Source: Streptomyces omiyaensis
GTDB lineage: Bacteria; Actinomycetota; Actinomycetes; Streptomycetales; Streptomycetaceae
NCBI RefSeq assembly: GCF_014650895.1
Contig: NZ_BMVV01000001.1
Location: 520,222-584,221 of the forward strand
DNA: 64,000 nucleotides
Direction of reading: 5' to 3'
This document shows positions 14,924 through 23,836 of the stretch, in pieces (position 1 is the first letter of the stretch; each line of letters begins with the position of its first letter). The position numbers and the translations under genes are program-made. The notes under the pieces were generated by a model. It did not search any database, was not told the DNA's origin, and worked only from the letters and a program-made list of their open reading frames with translations.

Positions 14924-15364
14924 CTAACCGGGCGGACCGGGCATCTCGCAGTGTCCGTCCGCGCAGCCCCCGTCGGTCCGCCCCGGGCCCCCGCGGGCCT
15001 CGCGCCACCTCGCGGCGGTGAGGACGGCGGCCCGGGCGAGGGGCCGCCCGGCGGGGGTGGCGAGCCAGTGGGCCCGGGGCCGGTGCTCGGCCAGGGCCCA
15101 GAGGCAGACGATCCAGGCGGCCGAGGCGCGGTAGACCTGGCCCCGGTCCCCGACCACGGTGACCTCCCGCAGGGTGGCGTCGTGGTCGAGGTCCGGGAAG
15201 AGCCGCCGCGCGCGCTGCGAGCCGGCCGGGACGAGGTCGAGCGGGACGAGCTGCCGCTGGCGCAGCAGCCAGTGCCGGACGTGCACGCAGAGCGGGCAGT
15301 CGGCGTCGTACAGCACGGTGAGGCGTCCGACGGGGGTGCCCCGGTGGGCGGTCGCGGTCGTCAC
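14924..15364 (-). CDS. DCC-type thiol-disulfide oxidoreductase family protein (DUF393)
   Basis: A 146-residue DUF393 protein. The family motif is LTVLYDADCPLCVHVRHWLL (residues 15-34), with the Asp and the two Cys of D-x-D-C-P-L-C in a thioredoxin-like fold. The C terminus carries further Cys (GGCADGHCEMPG) that may bind metal. Redox activity is assumed for the family rather than shown. The gene starts 13 bases after the membrane-protein gene ends, so the two form an operon driven from the palindrome promoter. Confidence 0.85.
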   Translation of the reverse strand: MTTATAHRGTPVGRLTVLYDADCPLCVHVRHWLLRQRQLVPLDLVPAGSQRARRLFPDLDHDATLREVTVVGDRGQVYRASAAWIVCLWALAEHRPRAHWLATPAGRPLARAAVLTAARWREARGGPGRTDGGCADGHCEMPGPPG

Positions 15365-15377
15365 GGCCGGGTCCGGG

Positions 15378-15812
15378 TCAGGCCTGCGGCGCGGGCGGGG
15401 CCCACGGGCCGCTCCCGGGGGCGGTGGTCCAGCCCTGCGGGGCGACGGGCGGGGTCTGCTCGCGCTCCATGACGCCGCGGCGGCGGATCCTGTTGAGGAC
15501 GTAGACGTTGCCGAGGTGCATCACGCCGAGGACGAGCAGGACGACGCCGAGCTTGACGGAGAGGGCCTCGAAGAGCGCCCGGGCGTCGAGGACGGCCGCG
15601 TCCTGGCCCAGGTAGAGGGCGACGAAGCCGAAGTTGACGAGGTAGAAGCCGACCACCAGGAGGTGGTTGACGGCGTCCGCGAGCTTCTCGTTCCCGTGCA
15701 GCACGTCGGAGAGGAAGATCCTCCCGTTGCGGCTGAGGGTGCGGGCGACCCAGACGGTCAGGGCCACGCTGATCAGCAGGTAGACGGTGTACGCGACGAC
15801 AGTGAGGTCCAT
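15378..15812 (-). CDS. four-helix integral membrane protein, conserved in Streptomyces
   Basis: A 144-residue protein with hydrophobic segments at about 5-23, 50-68 and 83-100 and a Pro-rich cytoplasmic tail (MEREQTPPVAPQGWTTAPGS). Recognisable blocks are LSRNGRIFLSDVLHGNEKLA and DAVNHLLVVGFYLVNFGFVA; I know it only as a conserved hypothetical. ATG at 15812 has GGGAG 8 bases upstream. It heads the operon with the DUF393 gene and lies directly behind two operator-like palindromes. Confidence 0.75.
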   Translation of the reverse strand: MDLTVVAYTVYLLISVALTVWVARTLSRNGRIFLSDVLHGNEKLADAVNHLLVVGFYLVNFGFVALYLGQDAAVLDARALFEALSVKLGVVLLVLGVMHLGNVYVLNRIRRRGVMEREQTPPVAPQGWTTAPGSGPWAPPAPQA

Positions 15813-15825
15813 GCCCCACGCTCCC

Positions 15826-15884
15826 TTGAACGCGTTCAAATGCTGGCGGACACGACTGTAGACCCTCTTCTTGAACGCGTTCAA
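15826..15884 (-). promoter_or_regulatory. promoter with two perfect palindromic operators TTGAACGCGTTCAA
   Basis: The 14-bp perfect palindrome TTGAACGCGTTCAA occurs at 15826-15839 and 15871-15884, 45 bp apart. On the minus strand TTGAAC of the distal copy can serve as -35 and TACAGT (15855-15860) as -10 with an 18-bp spacer, which places the second copy just downstream of the start point. A bound repressor would cover both ends of the promoter. The divergent hydrolase gene starts only 55 bp away and may be controlled as well. Confidence 0.75.
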
Positions 15885-15938
15885 GTCGCTGGGGGAAAGG
15901 TGTGGCCCGGGAGGCCGGGGGCGTCTAGAGTCACGCGG

Positions 15939-16727
15939 GTGACGCTCTCCCACGACACGGCCGGAACCGGCCGCACCACGGTCGTCCTCCTGCACTCCGG
16001 GGTCTGCGACCGCCGGATGTGGGACGGGCAGTTCGAGGCCCTCGCCGAGGCCGGACACCACGTCGTCCGCTGCGACCTCCGGGGCTTCGGCGAGACCCCG
16101 GTCGACGCCCCGCACGTCCACGCCGACGACGTGCGCGACCTCCTCGACCACCTCGGCGTCGGACGGGCCGCGCTCGTCGGCTCCTCCTTCGGCGGCGAGG
16201 TCGCCCTGGAGTTCGCCGTCCGCCACCCCGGCCGGACCGCCGCGCTCGCCCTGCTCTGCGCCGCCGCCCCCGTCGAGCACGAGGCGGGACCCGCGCTCCG
16301 CGCCTTCCTCACGCGGGAGGACGCCCTCCTCGAAGCCGGCGACGTGGAGGCGGCCACCGAGCTCAACGTGGAGCTGTGGCTCGGTCCCGACGCCGGCGAC
16401 GAGGCCCGCGCCTTCGTCCGCACCATGCAGCGCCGCGCCTTCGAGCTCCAGCTCGCCGCCCCCGAGGAGCACGGGCCCCGGCCCGCCGGCGTCACCGAGG
16501 ACGACCTCCGGACCATCGGCGTGCCGGCCCTCGTCGTCACCGGCGCCCACGACCTCCCCGACTTCCGGGCCATCGGGGAGAGGATCGCCGCCCTCCTCCC
16601 CGCCGCCCGCCGCGTCACACTCGACTGGGCCGGCCACCTGCCCGCCCTGGAGCGCCCGCGGGAGACCCTGGACCTCCTCCTCGACCACCTCGCCGGGGCC
16701 GGCGCCCCTACCGCAGCCGGGCGGTGA
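15939..16727 (+). CDS. alpha/beta hydrolase
   Basis: A 262-residue alpha/beta-hydrolase. The chain has VVLLHSGVCDRRMWDGQ (oxyanion region), CDLRGFGET, the nucleophile elbow VGSSFGGEVAL (Ser about residue 69), the acid in VTGAHDLPDF and the catalytic His in WAGHLPALE. The substrate cannot be told. GTG at 15939 gives the family N terminus; CTAGAGT lies 11 bases upstream as a possible -10, hinting at a very short leader. Its 3' end overlaps the convergent DUF4132-like gene by 20 bases. Confidence 0.85.
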   Translation: MTLSHDTAGTGRTTVVLLHSGVCDRRMWDGQFEALAEAGHHVVRCDLRGFGETPVDAPHVHADDVRDLLDHLGVGRAALVGSSFGGEVALEFAVRHPGRTAALALLCAAAPVEHEAGPALRAFLTREDALLEAGDVEAATELNVELWLGPDAGDEARAFVRTMQRRAFELQLAAPEEHGPRPAGVTEDDLRTIGVPALVVTGAHDLPDFRAIGERIAALLPAARRVTLDWAGHLPALERPRETLDLLLDHLAGAGAPTAAGR

Positions 16728-19221
16728 TCGCCGGGTCGGTGATCCGGTCGTCGGCGGCCAGCAGGAAGGCCTTCGACAGGATCACCGACAGCATCCCGCC
16801 GTCCTCCTCGAACGGCAGGAAGACCTTCCCCGCCTCCCGCGAACGGTCCACCACCACGCACAGGTACGTGTCCGAGGGCTCCCGCAGCACGTTCCCCGAG
16901 CCCAGGTGGATCCGGTACGTGCCCAGTTCCCCGCGCACCCGCAGGAACCGGTCCGTCAGCTCCACCCGGTCCGCGATCCGGGTCCGCGGCAGCAGCCGGG
17001 CCAGCGCCTCCCGCCGCACCCGCGCCCCCTCGGTCGGCTCCCCGAAGCCCCAGCGCGTCCAGTAGTCGCCGAAGCCCCGGTCCTCGCCCCGGTCCCGCCA
17101 CCCGGGATCGGTCCCGACCGACGCCACCCCCACGAACAGGTCGACGTCCCGCAGCGCCTCCGACAGCACCCTCGGCGGCACCTCCTCCAGGGGAGCCGTC
17201 TCCCACGGGCCGCGCGGCCCCGCCGCGCCCGCCCGCCGCTCGAACCGCACCCGGTCCGTCGCGCACAGCTGGGCGGAGCCGTCCGACACCGCCCCCGCGT
17301 CCACCAGGTCCACGAGGAACCGGGCCCGCCACCGCGTCCCCTCCGCCGCCGGCAGCTCGCCCGGCGCGGGCAGCTCCTTCACCATCTCGGCGGCGTCGCC
17401 GTCGGAGAAGTACCCCAGGTGCCTCCCCGCCCAGCCCCGGCCCGTCATCAGCGCCCGCGCCTGCCCGTACCGCAGCACGTGCCCCGCGAAGCGGTTCGAG
17501 TACGAGGCGGTCTCCCGCTCCACCGGCGTCAGCGGGTACACCTCCCGGAACACCTGCTTGAACGGCTGCCGCCGCTCCCGGTCGAGCAGCTCCGCCCGCC
17601 ACCGGGCGACCTCCCCGTCACCGGCCCCCAGCGGATGCCACAGCCGCAGCCGGTCGCCGCCCCCCACCGCCCGCGCGGTGCCGTCCGCGCCCGTGAGCAC
17701 CCAGCCGCCCCCCGACCGCTCCGGCAGCCCCGCCGTCCAGCCCCCGCCCCCGGGTCCGTCCCCGCTTCCGTCCCGGACCTCCCAGACCAGCGCCCGCGCC
17801 ACCGCCCCCGTCACCGGGTGGTCCGCGTAGTACCGCAGCCAGTCCGCGGCCGGCCAGGTCGTGCCCGCCGCCAGGTGCCCCTCCAGGCGCGCCCGCTCCT
17901 CCGACAGCAGCGCCGACAGCTTCCGCAGCCCGGCCTTGACCTCCTTCAGCTCCTCGGCGCGGGCCTCCCGCACCTCCTTCGGCGCGGTCTTCAGGAGCCT
18001 CCCCTCCGGGCCCCGGAAGGAGAGCAGGGCCGTGCCCGGCTCCCGTACCGCCAGCTCCGCGGTGTACGCCCCCAGCGCCACCCCGCACAGCCCGCGCGCG
18101 TCGAGCCCGAGCGCCGGCACGGCCCGCTCCCGCAGCATCGACGCGGTCATCCCGGCCCGCGCGGCGACCGCCTCCGTGGCCCGCGCGATCCCCTTGGCCA
18201 CCGTCCGGTTGACCACCCGTCCCGGCAGCCGGCCCAGCTCCGCCACGGCCTCCTCGGCCCGGTCCACGGGCCACTCCCCGAGCACCGCGACGGCGGCCGT
18301 CGCGATCGACTGGCTCCGGCACATCCCCCCGGACCCGCCGATCCCCGTCCCCGCGTGCCGTGCCACCGCCCCCACGAGCGGCAGCGCCCACGCCTCCCGG
18401 AGGCCCTGCGCGGCCCACAGCAGGCCCCGCACGAGGGAGGTGTTGGCGGCGCTCGCCAGGGTGGGGACCCCCATCCCGACGGGGTCGGGGTCGTTCACCC
18501 GGTGCTCGCCCTGCGCGGCGATCCCCTCCAGCAGCCGCCGCACCACCTCCGCGCCGCCCTCCGCCCCCGCGAGGAGCGCGGCGCACTCCTTCCGCCAGGC
18601 CCGGGTCGCCCGGGGCCGGTCCATCAGCGCGCAGTGCGCCAGCAGCGCCGCGACCCCGGGCCCCGCCAGCGCCTCCCGGTGCGCGGCCCGCATCGCCCGG
18701 CCGTAGTCGTCGAACCCGTCCAGGACGTGACGGGGCAGCAGATCCGGGTCCACCCGGGCCTCGCGCTCCAGCAGGGCGTCCATCCGGTCGCGGAGCCCGA
18801 CGAACCCCTCCCGGCCGTACCCGCGCGGGGAGCCGGCGACGCGGCGCAGGGCCCGGACGTGGGTCCGCGAGAAGTCGCCCGCCTGCGCGCAGGCCGCCAG
18901 CGCGAGCGGCACCAGGACGGTGAAGCGCGCGTCGAGCTCGTGCGGGGCGACCTCGGCCGCGCCGCCCTGGAGCCGGCACAGCAGCAGGTCCGCCTCGGCG
19001 GGCGACCAGCCGAGGCTCCGGCGCGCCAGGGCGGCGAGGGCGGCGGCCACCGGCTCCCCGGCGCCCCGGCGGCAGGCACGCAGGTGCAGGGCGAGCGCGG
19101 CCTCCCGCAGCTCCGGTGCCTCCCGTGCGTCCAGCAAGTCCCGCAGCGCCTCCGGCCCCTCGGCCGCCGCCCGTGCCACCGCCTCGCCCGGCCCGGTCGC
19201 CGGGCCCGTGATCCCCACCAT
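16708..19221 (-). CDS. large DUF4132-like protein
   Basis: An 837-residue cytosolic protein. The C-terminal third (WRAELLDRERRQPFKQVFRE, VYPLTPVERETASYSNRFAG, DVDLFVGVASVGTDPGW and GELGTYRIHLGSGNVL) matches the DUF4132 family, which often accompanies WGR and MolR-type proteins; the N-terminal two thirds are an Ala/Leu/Arg-rich helical-repeat-like region. Function is unknown. ATG at 19221 lacks a ribosome binding site, and GTG at 19230 is an equal choice. No transmembrane segment or signal peptide. It is downstream of the MFS gene on the same strand with a 44-bp gap. Confidence 0.75.
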   Translation of the reverse strand: MVGITGPATGPGEAVARAAAEGPEALRDLLDAREAPELREAALALHLRACRRGAGEPVAAALAALARRSLGWSPAEADLLLCRLQGGAAEVAPHELDARFTVLVPLALAACAQAGDFSRTHVRALRRVAGSPRGYGREGFVGLRDRMDALLEREARVDPDLLPRHVLDGFDDYGRAMRAAHREALAGPGVAALLAHCALMDRPRATRAWRKECAALLAGAEGGAEVVRRLLEGIAAQGEHRVNDPDPVGMGVPTLASAANTSLVRGLLWAAQGLREAWALPLVGAVARHAGTGIGGSGGMCRSQSIATAAVAVLGEWPVDRAEEAVAELGRLPGRVVNRTVAKGIARATEAVAARAGMTASMLRERAVPALGLDARGLCGVALGAYTAELAVREPGTALLSFRGPEGRLLKTAPKEVREARAEELKEVKAGLRKLSALLSEERARLEGHLAAGTTWPAADWLRYYADHPVTGAVARALVWEVRDGSGDGPGGGGWTAGLPERSGGGWVLTGADGTARAVGGGDRLRLWHPLGAGDGEVARWRAELLDRERRQPFKQVFREVYPLTPVERETASYSNRFAGHVLRYGQARALMTGRGWAGRHLGYFSDGDAAEMVKELPAPGELPAAEGTRWRARFLVDLVDAGAVSDGSAQLCATDRVRFERRAGAAGPRGPWETAPLEEVPPRVLSEALRDVDLFVGVASVGTDPGWRDRGEDRGFGDYWTRWGFGEPTEGARVRREALARLLPRTRIADRVELTDRFLRVRGELGTYRIHLGSGNVLREPSDTYLCVVVDRSREAGKVFLPFEEDGGMLSVILSKAFLLAADDRITDPAITARLR

Positions 19222-19265
19222 GCCGACCACGGTAGAGGGCCGTGCCGACAACCCGCCCGCAGGGC

Positions 19266-20480
19266 TCAGCGCAGCCTGCGCACCCCCGGCACCAGCGCCG
19301 TCGCCAGGCAGCAGCCGCCGACCAGGACGGCCGCCACGACCAGCGGCACGCCCGGCCCCCAGGCCTCGGCGGCGAGCGGCGCCAGGGCGTAGCCGAGGGG
19401 CATCGCGGCGAAGGAGAGCAGCCAGTCGTACGAGACCACCCGGGCCAGCACCTGCTCGGGCACCGCGCGCTGGACGACGGTGTCCCAGACGGGCGTGAGG
19501 ACGCCGAGGCCGGCCTGCGCGAGCCCGTACGCGCCGATCACGAGCCACCCGGGCGCCTGGGCGGCGAGCAGCAGCAGCGGCAGCGCGTAGCTCGCGAGGG
19601 CGAGGTTGGCGGTGAGGACCGGCCGGGAGGGCTTCAGCCGGTCGGCCGCGATCGAGCCGGCCAGCAGCCCCACCGCGCCGACCTGGAGCATCAGCACCCA
19701 GGCGCCCGCCCCGCCGAGCCGGTCGACGGCGATGGCGGGGCCGAGGGTCATGAGCACGGCGGCGGCGCCGTTCCACGCGCTGTGCGCGACGAGGCTGGTC
19801 CAGTACCAGTCGCGGGACCTGACCTCCCGCCAGCCCTCGCGCAGGTCGGCGACGACCGACCGGCGGGGGACCGGCACCCGCTCGACCCGCAGGACGGAGA
19901 GCAGCGCGGCGCTGACGGCGAAGGAGACGGCGTCGAGGACGAAGGCCCAGCCGGGGCCGACGGTGAGGACGAGGGCGCCGGCGAGGGCGGGCCCGCCCAC
20001 CCGGGTGGCGCTGTAGGCGATCCCCATGGCGGCGTTGGCGCGGTGCAGGGACTCCTCGGCGACGGTCCCGCGCACCAGCGGGGAGCCGGTCGGCGCGGCG
20101 AAGGCCCCGGCGGCGCCGCCGGCGGCCGAGGCGGCGGCGATCAGCCACAGGGTGGGGCTGCCGCCCAGGAGCTGGAGGCCGACGAGGAGCTGGGCGGCGC
20201 ACCGGACGAGGTCCATGGCGAGGGCGATGGTGCGGGCGTCGAACCGGTCGGCGAGCACGCCGCCGACCGGGAGCAGCAGCAGCTTCGGCACCATCGCGCA
20301 GGCGAGGACGAGGGCGAGCGCGCCGGTGGAGCCGGTGGCCTCCAGGACGGCGAGGGCCAGCGCGGCGGGGACGACGGCGTCGCCGGTGAGCGAGAGCACC
20401 CGGCCGGCGAACAGGAGCCGGAAGGGGCGGGTGCGCAGGGGATGGAGGGCGGCGGGCGGCGCTCCGGTGGCGGGGATCAT
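19266..20480 (-). CDS. MFS exporter (MFS_3, enterobactin-exporter-like)
   Basis: A 404-residue transporter with about 12 membrane segments. FRLLFAGRVLSLTGDAVVPA opens it; GGVLADRFDARTI is the loop 2-3 signature; RAVPEQVLARVVSYDWLL is typical of the MFS_3 branch that exports siderophores and drugs. It is divergent from a MarR gene, and the 31-bp palindrome sits 11 bp upstream of its start, so it is probably the target of that repressor and the export of the MarR ligand its job. Confidence 0.88.
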   Translation of the reverse strand: MIPATGAPPAALHPLRTRPFRLLFAGRVLSLTGDAVVPAALALAVLEATGSTGALALVLACAMVPKLLLLPVGGVLADRFDARTIALAMDLVRCAAQLLVGLQLLGGSPTLWLIAAASAAGGAAGAFAAPTGSPLVRGTVAEESLHRANAAMGIAYSATRVGGPALAGALVLTVGPGWAFVLDAVSFAVSAALLSVLRVERVPVPRRSVVADLREGWREVRSRDWYWTSLVAHSAWNGAAAVLMTLGPAIAVDRLGGAGAWVLMLQVGAVGLLAGSIAADRLKPSRPVLTANLALASYALPLLLLAAQAPGWLVIGAYGLAQAGLGVLTPVWDTVVQRAVPEQVLARVVSYDWLLSFAAMPLGYALAPLAAEAWGPGVPLVVAAVLVGGCCLATALVPGVRRLR

Positions 20481-20491
20481 GCGCGCAGGTT

Positions 20492-20522
20492 ATTTCGTTG
20501 CCGAATAATTCGGCAACGAAAT
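20492..20522. promoter_or_regulatory. 31-bp perfect palindrome between MFS and MarR genes (MarR operator)
   Basis: The 15-bp arms ATTTCGTTGCCGAAT and ATTCGGCAACGAAAT are perfect mirror complements around one central base. The nested TTGCCGAA...TTCGGCAA has the size and form of a MarR site. A further partial half, ATTCGTGCCGGA, follows at 20523. The site would cover the start regions of both divergent genes. Confidence 0.8.
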
Positions 20523-20566
20523 ATTCGTGCCGGATCGGTCCGTGCCCCCGCACGTACGATCACCCC

Positions 20567-21106
20567 ATGAATCAGCCGGACCCCGCAGCGCCCCGGGAAC
20601 AGGACTGGACCGACGGACACGTGGCCCGCTGGCAGCCCTTCCTGCCCGAACTCGACCCCGTCGTCGAAGGCGCGGTCACCCGGATGAAGAAGCTCTCCGT
20701 CCACCTGCGGCGGGTCCGGGAGCAGTCCCTCCTCGACTTCGACCTCGAACGCCACGAGTTCGACACCCTCCACAAGCTGGCCGGCCGCGGCGGCTCCGCC
20801 GCCCCCTCCGAGCTGGCCCAGGACCTCGACCTGGCCCCCGCCTCGGTCACCGGCCGCCTCGACGCCCTGGAGCGGCGCGGCTTCGTCCGCCGCACCCCCT
20901 CCACCACCGACCGCCGCCGCGTCGTCGTCGAGCTCACCGACGCCGGCCGCACCACCTGGCTCGGCGCCATGGACGTCCTCGGGCACGAGGAGGAACGCCT
21001 CCTCGGCGTCCTCGCCCCCGCCGAGCGGACGGCCCTGAACGACCTCCTGCGCCGGATCATGCTCGCCGCCGAGGAGGACCCCTCCCTCCCGCACTGGCAC
21101 GGCTGA
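20567..21106 (+). CDS. MarR family transcriptional regulator
   Basis: A 179-residue winged-helix regulator. Helices lead to LAGRGGSAAPSELAQDLDLA and SVTGRLDALERRGFVRR; the wing is TPSTTDRRRVVVELTDAG with the conserved DRR. ATG at 20567 has no strong ribosome binding site. Divergent from the MFS exporter with a shared palindrome, so it most likely represses itself and the exporter until an effector binds. Confidence 0.88.
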   Translation: MNQPDPAAPREQDWTDGHVARWQPFLPELDPVVEGAVTRMKKLSVHLRRVREQSLLDFDLERHEFDTLHKLAGRGGSAAPSELAQDLDLAPASVTGRLDALERRGFVRRTPSTTDRRRVVVELTDAGRTTWLGAMDVLGHEEERLLGVLAPAERTALNDLLRRIMLAAEEDPSLPHWHG

Positions 21107-21247
21107 CCCGCTGTCGGCGGCGCTCCCTGTCCCCGGCGCCGTGGCCACGGTCGCCTTCGTCGACGGGACGGCCCCGGGCGCCCGCGGCGCCCTCGCCCCC
21201 TCGTACTCGTCCCCCCGGCCGGCGGCTGACGCCCCGTCCGCACGTGC

Positions 21248-21283
21248 GAAGGCCCCGCCTCCCGGAGGGGAGACGGGGCCTTC
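21248..21283. terminator. bidirectional hairpin terminator between marR and sdhB
   Basis: GAAGGCCCCG and CGGGGCCTTC arms enclose a GC-rich loop that itself pairs (CCTCCC/GGAGG). The convergent genes marR and sdhB both end toward it. Confidence 0.75.
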
Positions 21284-21299
21284 GGCGCACGCGGGAAGG

Positions 21300-22058
21300 T
21301 CAGAAGCGACGCGTGATCAGCGCGCGCTTCACTTCCTGGATCGCCTTGGTGATCTCGATGCCACGCGGGCAGGCGTCCGTGCAGTTGAACGTGGTGCGGC
21401 AGCGCCACACGCCGTCCTTGTCGTTCAGGATCTCCAGGCGCTGCTCGCCGCCCTCGTCGCGCGAGTCGAAGATGAAGCGGTGCGCGTTGACGATCGCGGC
21501 CGGACCGAAGTACTGGCCGTCGTTCCAGAAGACCGGGCAGGACGACGTGCACGCGGCGCACAGGATGCACTTGGTGGTGTCGTCGAAGCGCTCGCGGTCC
21601 TCGGGGGACTGCTTGCGCTCGCGGGTCGGCTCGTTCCCCTTGGTGATGAGGAAGGGCATGACGTCGCGGTACGCCTGGAAGAAGGGCTCCATGTCGACCA
21701 CGAGGTCCTTCAGCACCGTGAGGCCCTTGATGGGCTCGACGGTGATCGGCTTCTCGGGGTTCAGGTCCTTGATCAGCGTCTTGCAGGCGAGCCTGTTCTT
21801 GCCGTTGATCCGCATGGCGTCGGAACCGCAGATGCCGTGCGCGCAGGAGCGACGGAAGGTCAGCGTGCCGTCCAGGTCCCACTTGATCTTGTGGAGACCG
21901 TCGAGCACGCGCTCCTTCGGGTCGATCTCGACCTGGAAGTCCTCCCAGACCACCGCGTCCGAGACCTCGGGGTTGAAGCGGCGGATCCGGAAGGTGACCG
22001 TGATGTACGGGGAGGCGGCGGACTCCGCCTCGACCTTGTCCAGAACGGGGGTGGCCAT
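21300..22058 (-). CDS. sdhB: succinate dehydrogenase iron-sulfur subunit
   Basis: A 252-residue SdhB, the electron-transfer subunit of complex II at the inner face of the membrane. The plant-type ferredoxin cluster ligands are in RRSCAHGICGSDAMRINGK followed by RLACKT; the [4Fe-4S] and [3Fe-4S] ligands are CILCAACTSSCP and CTDACPRG with an earlier Cys in WRCRTTFNC. Length is normal. Its ATG overlaps the sdhA stop by one base, so translation is coupled. Last gene of the sdhCDAB operon, followed by a terminator. Confidence 0.97.
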   Translation of the reverse strand: MATPVLDKVEAESAASPYITVTFRIRRFNPEVSDAVVWEDFQVEIDPKERVLDGLHKIKWDLDGTLTFRRSCAHGICGSDAMRINGKNRLACKTLIKDLNPEKPITVEPIKGLTVLKDLVVDMEPFFQAYRDVMPFLITKGNEPTRERKQSPEDRERFDDTTKCILCAACTSSCPVFWNDGQYFGPAAIVNAHRFIFDSRDEGGEQRLEILNDKDGVWRCRTTFNCTDACPRGIEITKAIQEVKRALITRRF

Positions 22059-23812
22059 CAGTACTTACGCTCCATCGGCTGGTAGCGGGTCGTCACGACC
22101 GGCTTGTAGTCGAGACGCACGGTCTCGGAGCCGTCCTCGCCGACCTCGCGGTACGCCATCGTGTGGCGCATGAAGTTGACGTCGTCGCGGTTCGGGTAGT
22201 CCTCGCGGTAGTGACCGCCGCGGGACTCCTTGCGCGCCAGGGCCGAGACGGCCATGACCTCGGCCAGTTCGAGCAGGTTGCCCAGCTCGACGGCCTCCAG
22301 GAGGTCGGTGTTGAAGCGCTTGCCCTTGTCCTGGATGGACACGTTCTTGTAGCGCTCGCGCAGCTCGGCGATCTTCTCGACGGCCGTCTTGATGGTCTGC
22401 TCCGTGCGGAACACCATCACGTTGGCGTCCATCGTCTCCTGGAGCTCGCGGCGCAGGTCGGCGACCCGCTCGGAGCCCGTGGAGTTGCGCAGGTTCTCGA
22501 TCTGCGCGACGACCAGCGACTCCGGGTTCTCCGGCAGCTCGACGTAGTCGTGCTGGTGGGAGTACTCGGCGGCGGCGATGCCCGCGCGGCGCCCGAAGAC
22601 GTTGATGTCGAGCAGCGAGTTGGTGCCGAGGCGGTTGGCGCCGTGCACCGACACGCAGGCGACCTCGCCGGCCGCGTACAGGCCCGGGACGACGGTGGTG
22701 TTGTCCGACAGGACCTCACCCTCGACGTTGGTCGGGATGCCGCCCATGGCGTAGTGCGCGGTGGGCTGGATCGGGATCGGGTCCGTGTACGGCTCGATGC
22801 CGAGGTACGTACGGGCGAACTCGGTGATGTCCGGGAGCTTGGCGTCGAGCTGCTCCGGCGGGAGGTGCGTCAGGTCCAGGTAGACGTGGTCGCCCTCGGG
22901 ACCGCAGCCGCGGCCCTCGCGGATCTCCGTGTAGATGGAGCGGGAGACGACGTCACGGGACGCGAGGTCCTTCATGACCGGCGCGTACTTCTCCATGAAG
23001 CGCTCGCCGTCCTTGTTGCGGAGGATGCCGCCCTCACCGCGGGCGCCCTCCGTCAGCAGGATGCCCATGCGCCAGATGCCCGTCGGGTGGAACTGGAAGA
23101 ACTCCATGTCCTCCAGGGGCAGGCCGCGGCGGTAGCAGGCGGCCTGGCCGTCACCGGTCAGGGTGTGGGCGTTCGACGTCACCTTGAAGAACTTGCCGGT
23201 GCCGCCGGAGGCGTAGACCACGGCCTTCGCCTGGAAGATGTGGATCTCGCCGGTGGCCAGCTCGTACGCGACGACGCCGGCGGACTTCTTGACGCCGTCG
23301 ACCTCGACGATGAGCTGGTCCAGGACGTAGAACTCGTTGAAGAACTCCACGCCCTCCTTGATGCAGTTCTGGTACAGCGTCTGGAGGATCATGTGGCCGG
23401 TGCGGTCGCCCGAGTAGCAGGCGCGGCGGACCGGGGCCTCGCCGTGGTTGCGGGAGTGACCGCCGAACCGGCGCTGGTCGATGTCGCCGTTGGGCGTACG
23501 GCCGAAGGGCAGGCCCATCTTCTCCAGGTCGAGGACGGCGTCGATGGCCTCCTTCGCCAGGATCTCGGCGGCGTCCTGGTCGACCAGGTAGTCACCGCCC
23601 TTGACCGTGTCGAAGGTGTGCCACTCCCAGTTGTCCTCCTCCACGTTGGCCAGCGCGGCGGCCATGCCGCCCTGCGCGGCGCCCGTGTGGGAGCGGGTGG
23701 GGTAGAGCTTCGTCAGCACGGCGGTGCGGCTGCGCTTCGTCGCCTCGATGGCGGCGCGCATGCCGGCGCCGCCGGCGCCGACGATGACGGTGTCGTACTT
23801 GTGGATCTTCAT
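22058..23812 (-). CDS. sdhA: succinate dehydrogenase flavoprotein subunit
   Basis: A 584-residue SdhA. The FAD-binding start is VIVGAGGAGMRAAIEATKRS; SHTGAAQGGMAAAL carries the His that in this family binds FAD covalently; RRFGGHSRNHGEAPVRRACY, FHPTGIWRMGILLTEGARGEGG and VHGANRLGTNSLLD form the dicarboxylate site. It oxidises succinate to fumarate and passes electrons to SdhB. ATG at 23812 is 24 bp after sdhD. Full length, no irregularity. Confidence 0.97.
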   Translation of the reverse strand: MKIHKYDTVIVGAGGAGMRAAIEATKRSRTAVLTKLYPTRSHTGAAQGGMAAALANVEEDNWEWHTFDTVKGGDYLVDQDAAEILAKEAIDAVLDLEKMGLPFGRTPNGDIDQRRFGGHSRNHGEAPVRRACYSGDRTGHMILQTLYQNCIKEGVEFFNEFYVLDQLIVEVDGVKKSAGVVAYELATGEIHIFQAKAVVYASGGTGKFFKVTSNAHTLTGDGQAACYRRGLPLEDMEFFQFHPTGIWRMGILLTEGARGEGGILRNKDGERFMEKYAPVMKDLASRDVVSRSIYTEIREGRGCGPEGDHVYLDLTHLPPEQLDAKLPDITEFARTYLGIEPYTDPIPIQPTAHYAMGGIPTNVEGEVLSDNTTVVPGLYAAGEVACVSVHGANRLGTNSLLDINVFGRRAGIAAAEYSHQHDYVELPENPESLVVAQIENLRNSTGSERVADLRRELQETMDANVMVFRTEQTIKTAVEKIAELRERYKNVSIQDKGKRFNTDLLEAVELGNLLELAEVMAVSALARKESRGGHYREDYPNRDDVNFMRHTMAYREVGEDGSETVRLDYKPVVTTRYQPMERKY

Positions 23813-23836
23813 TGGGTGGTTACCTCAGCCCCGTGC

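Noticed and set aside
16906..19392. An 828-codon plus-strand frame opposite the DUF4132-like gene
   Set aside because: Arg/Pro/Gln/His-rich shadow of a GC-rich gene; the minus-strand frame has the recognisable family blocks.
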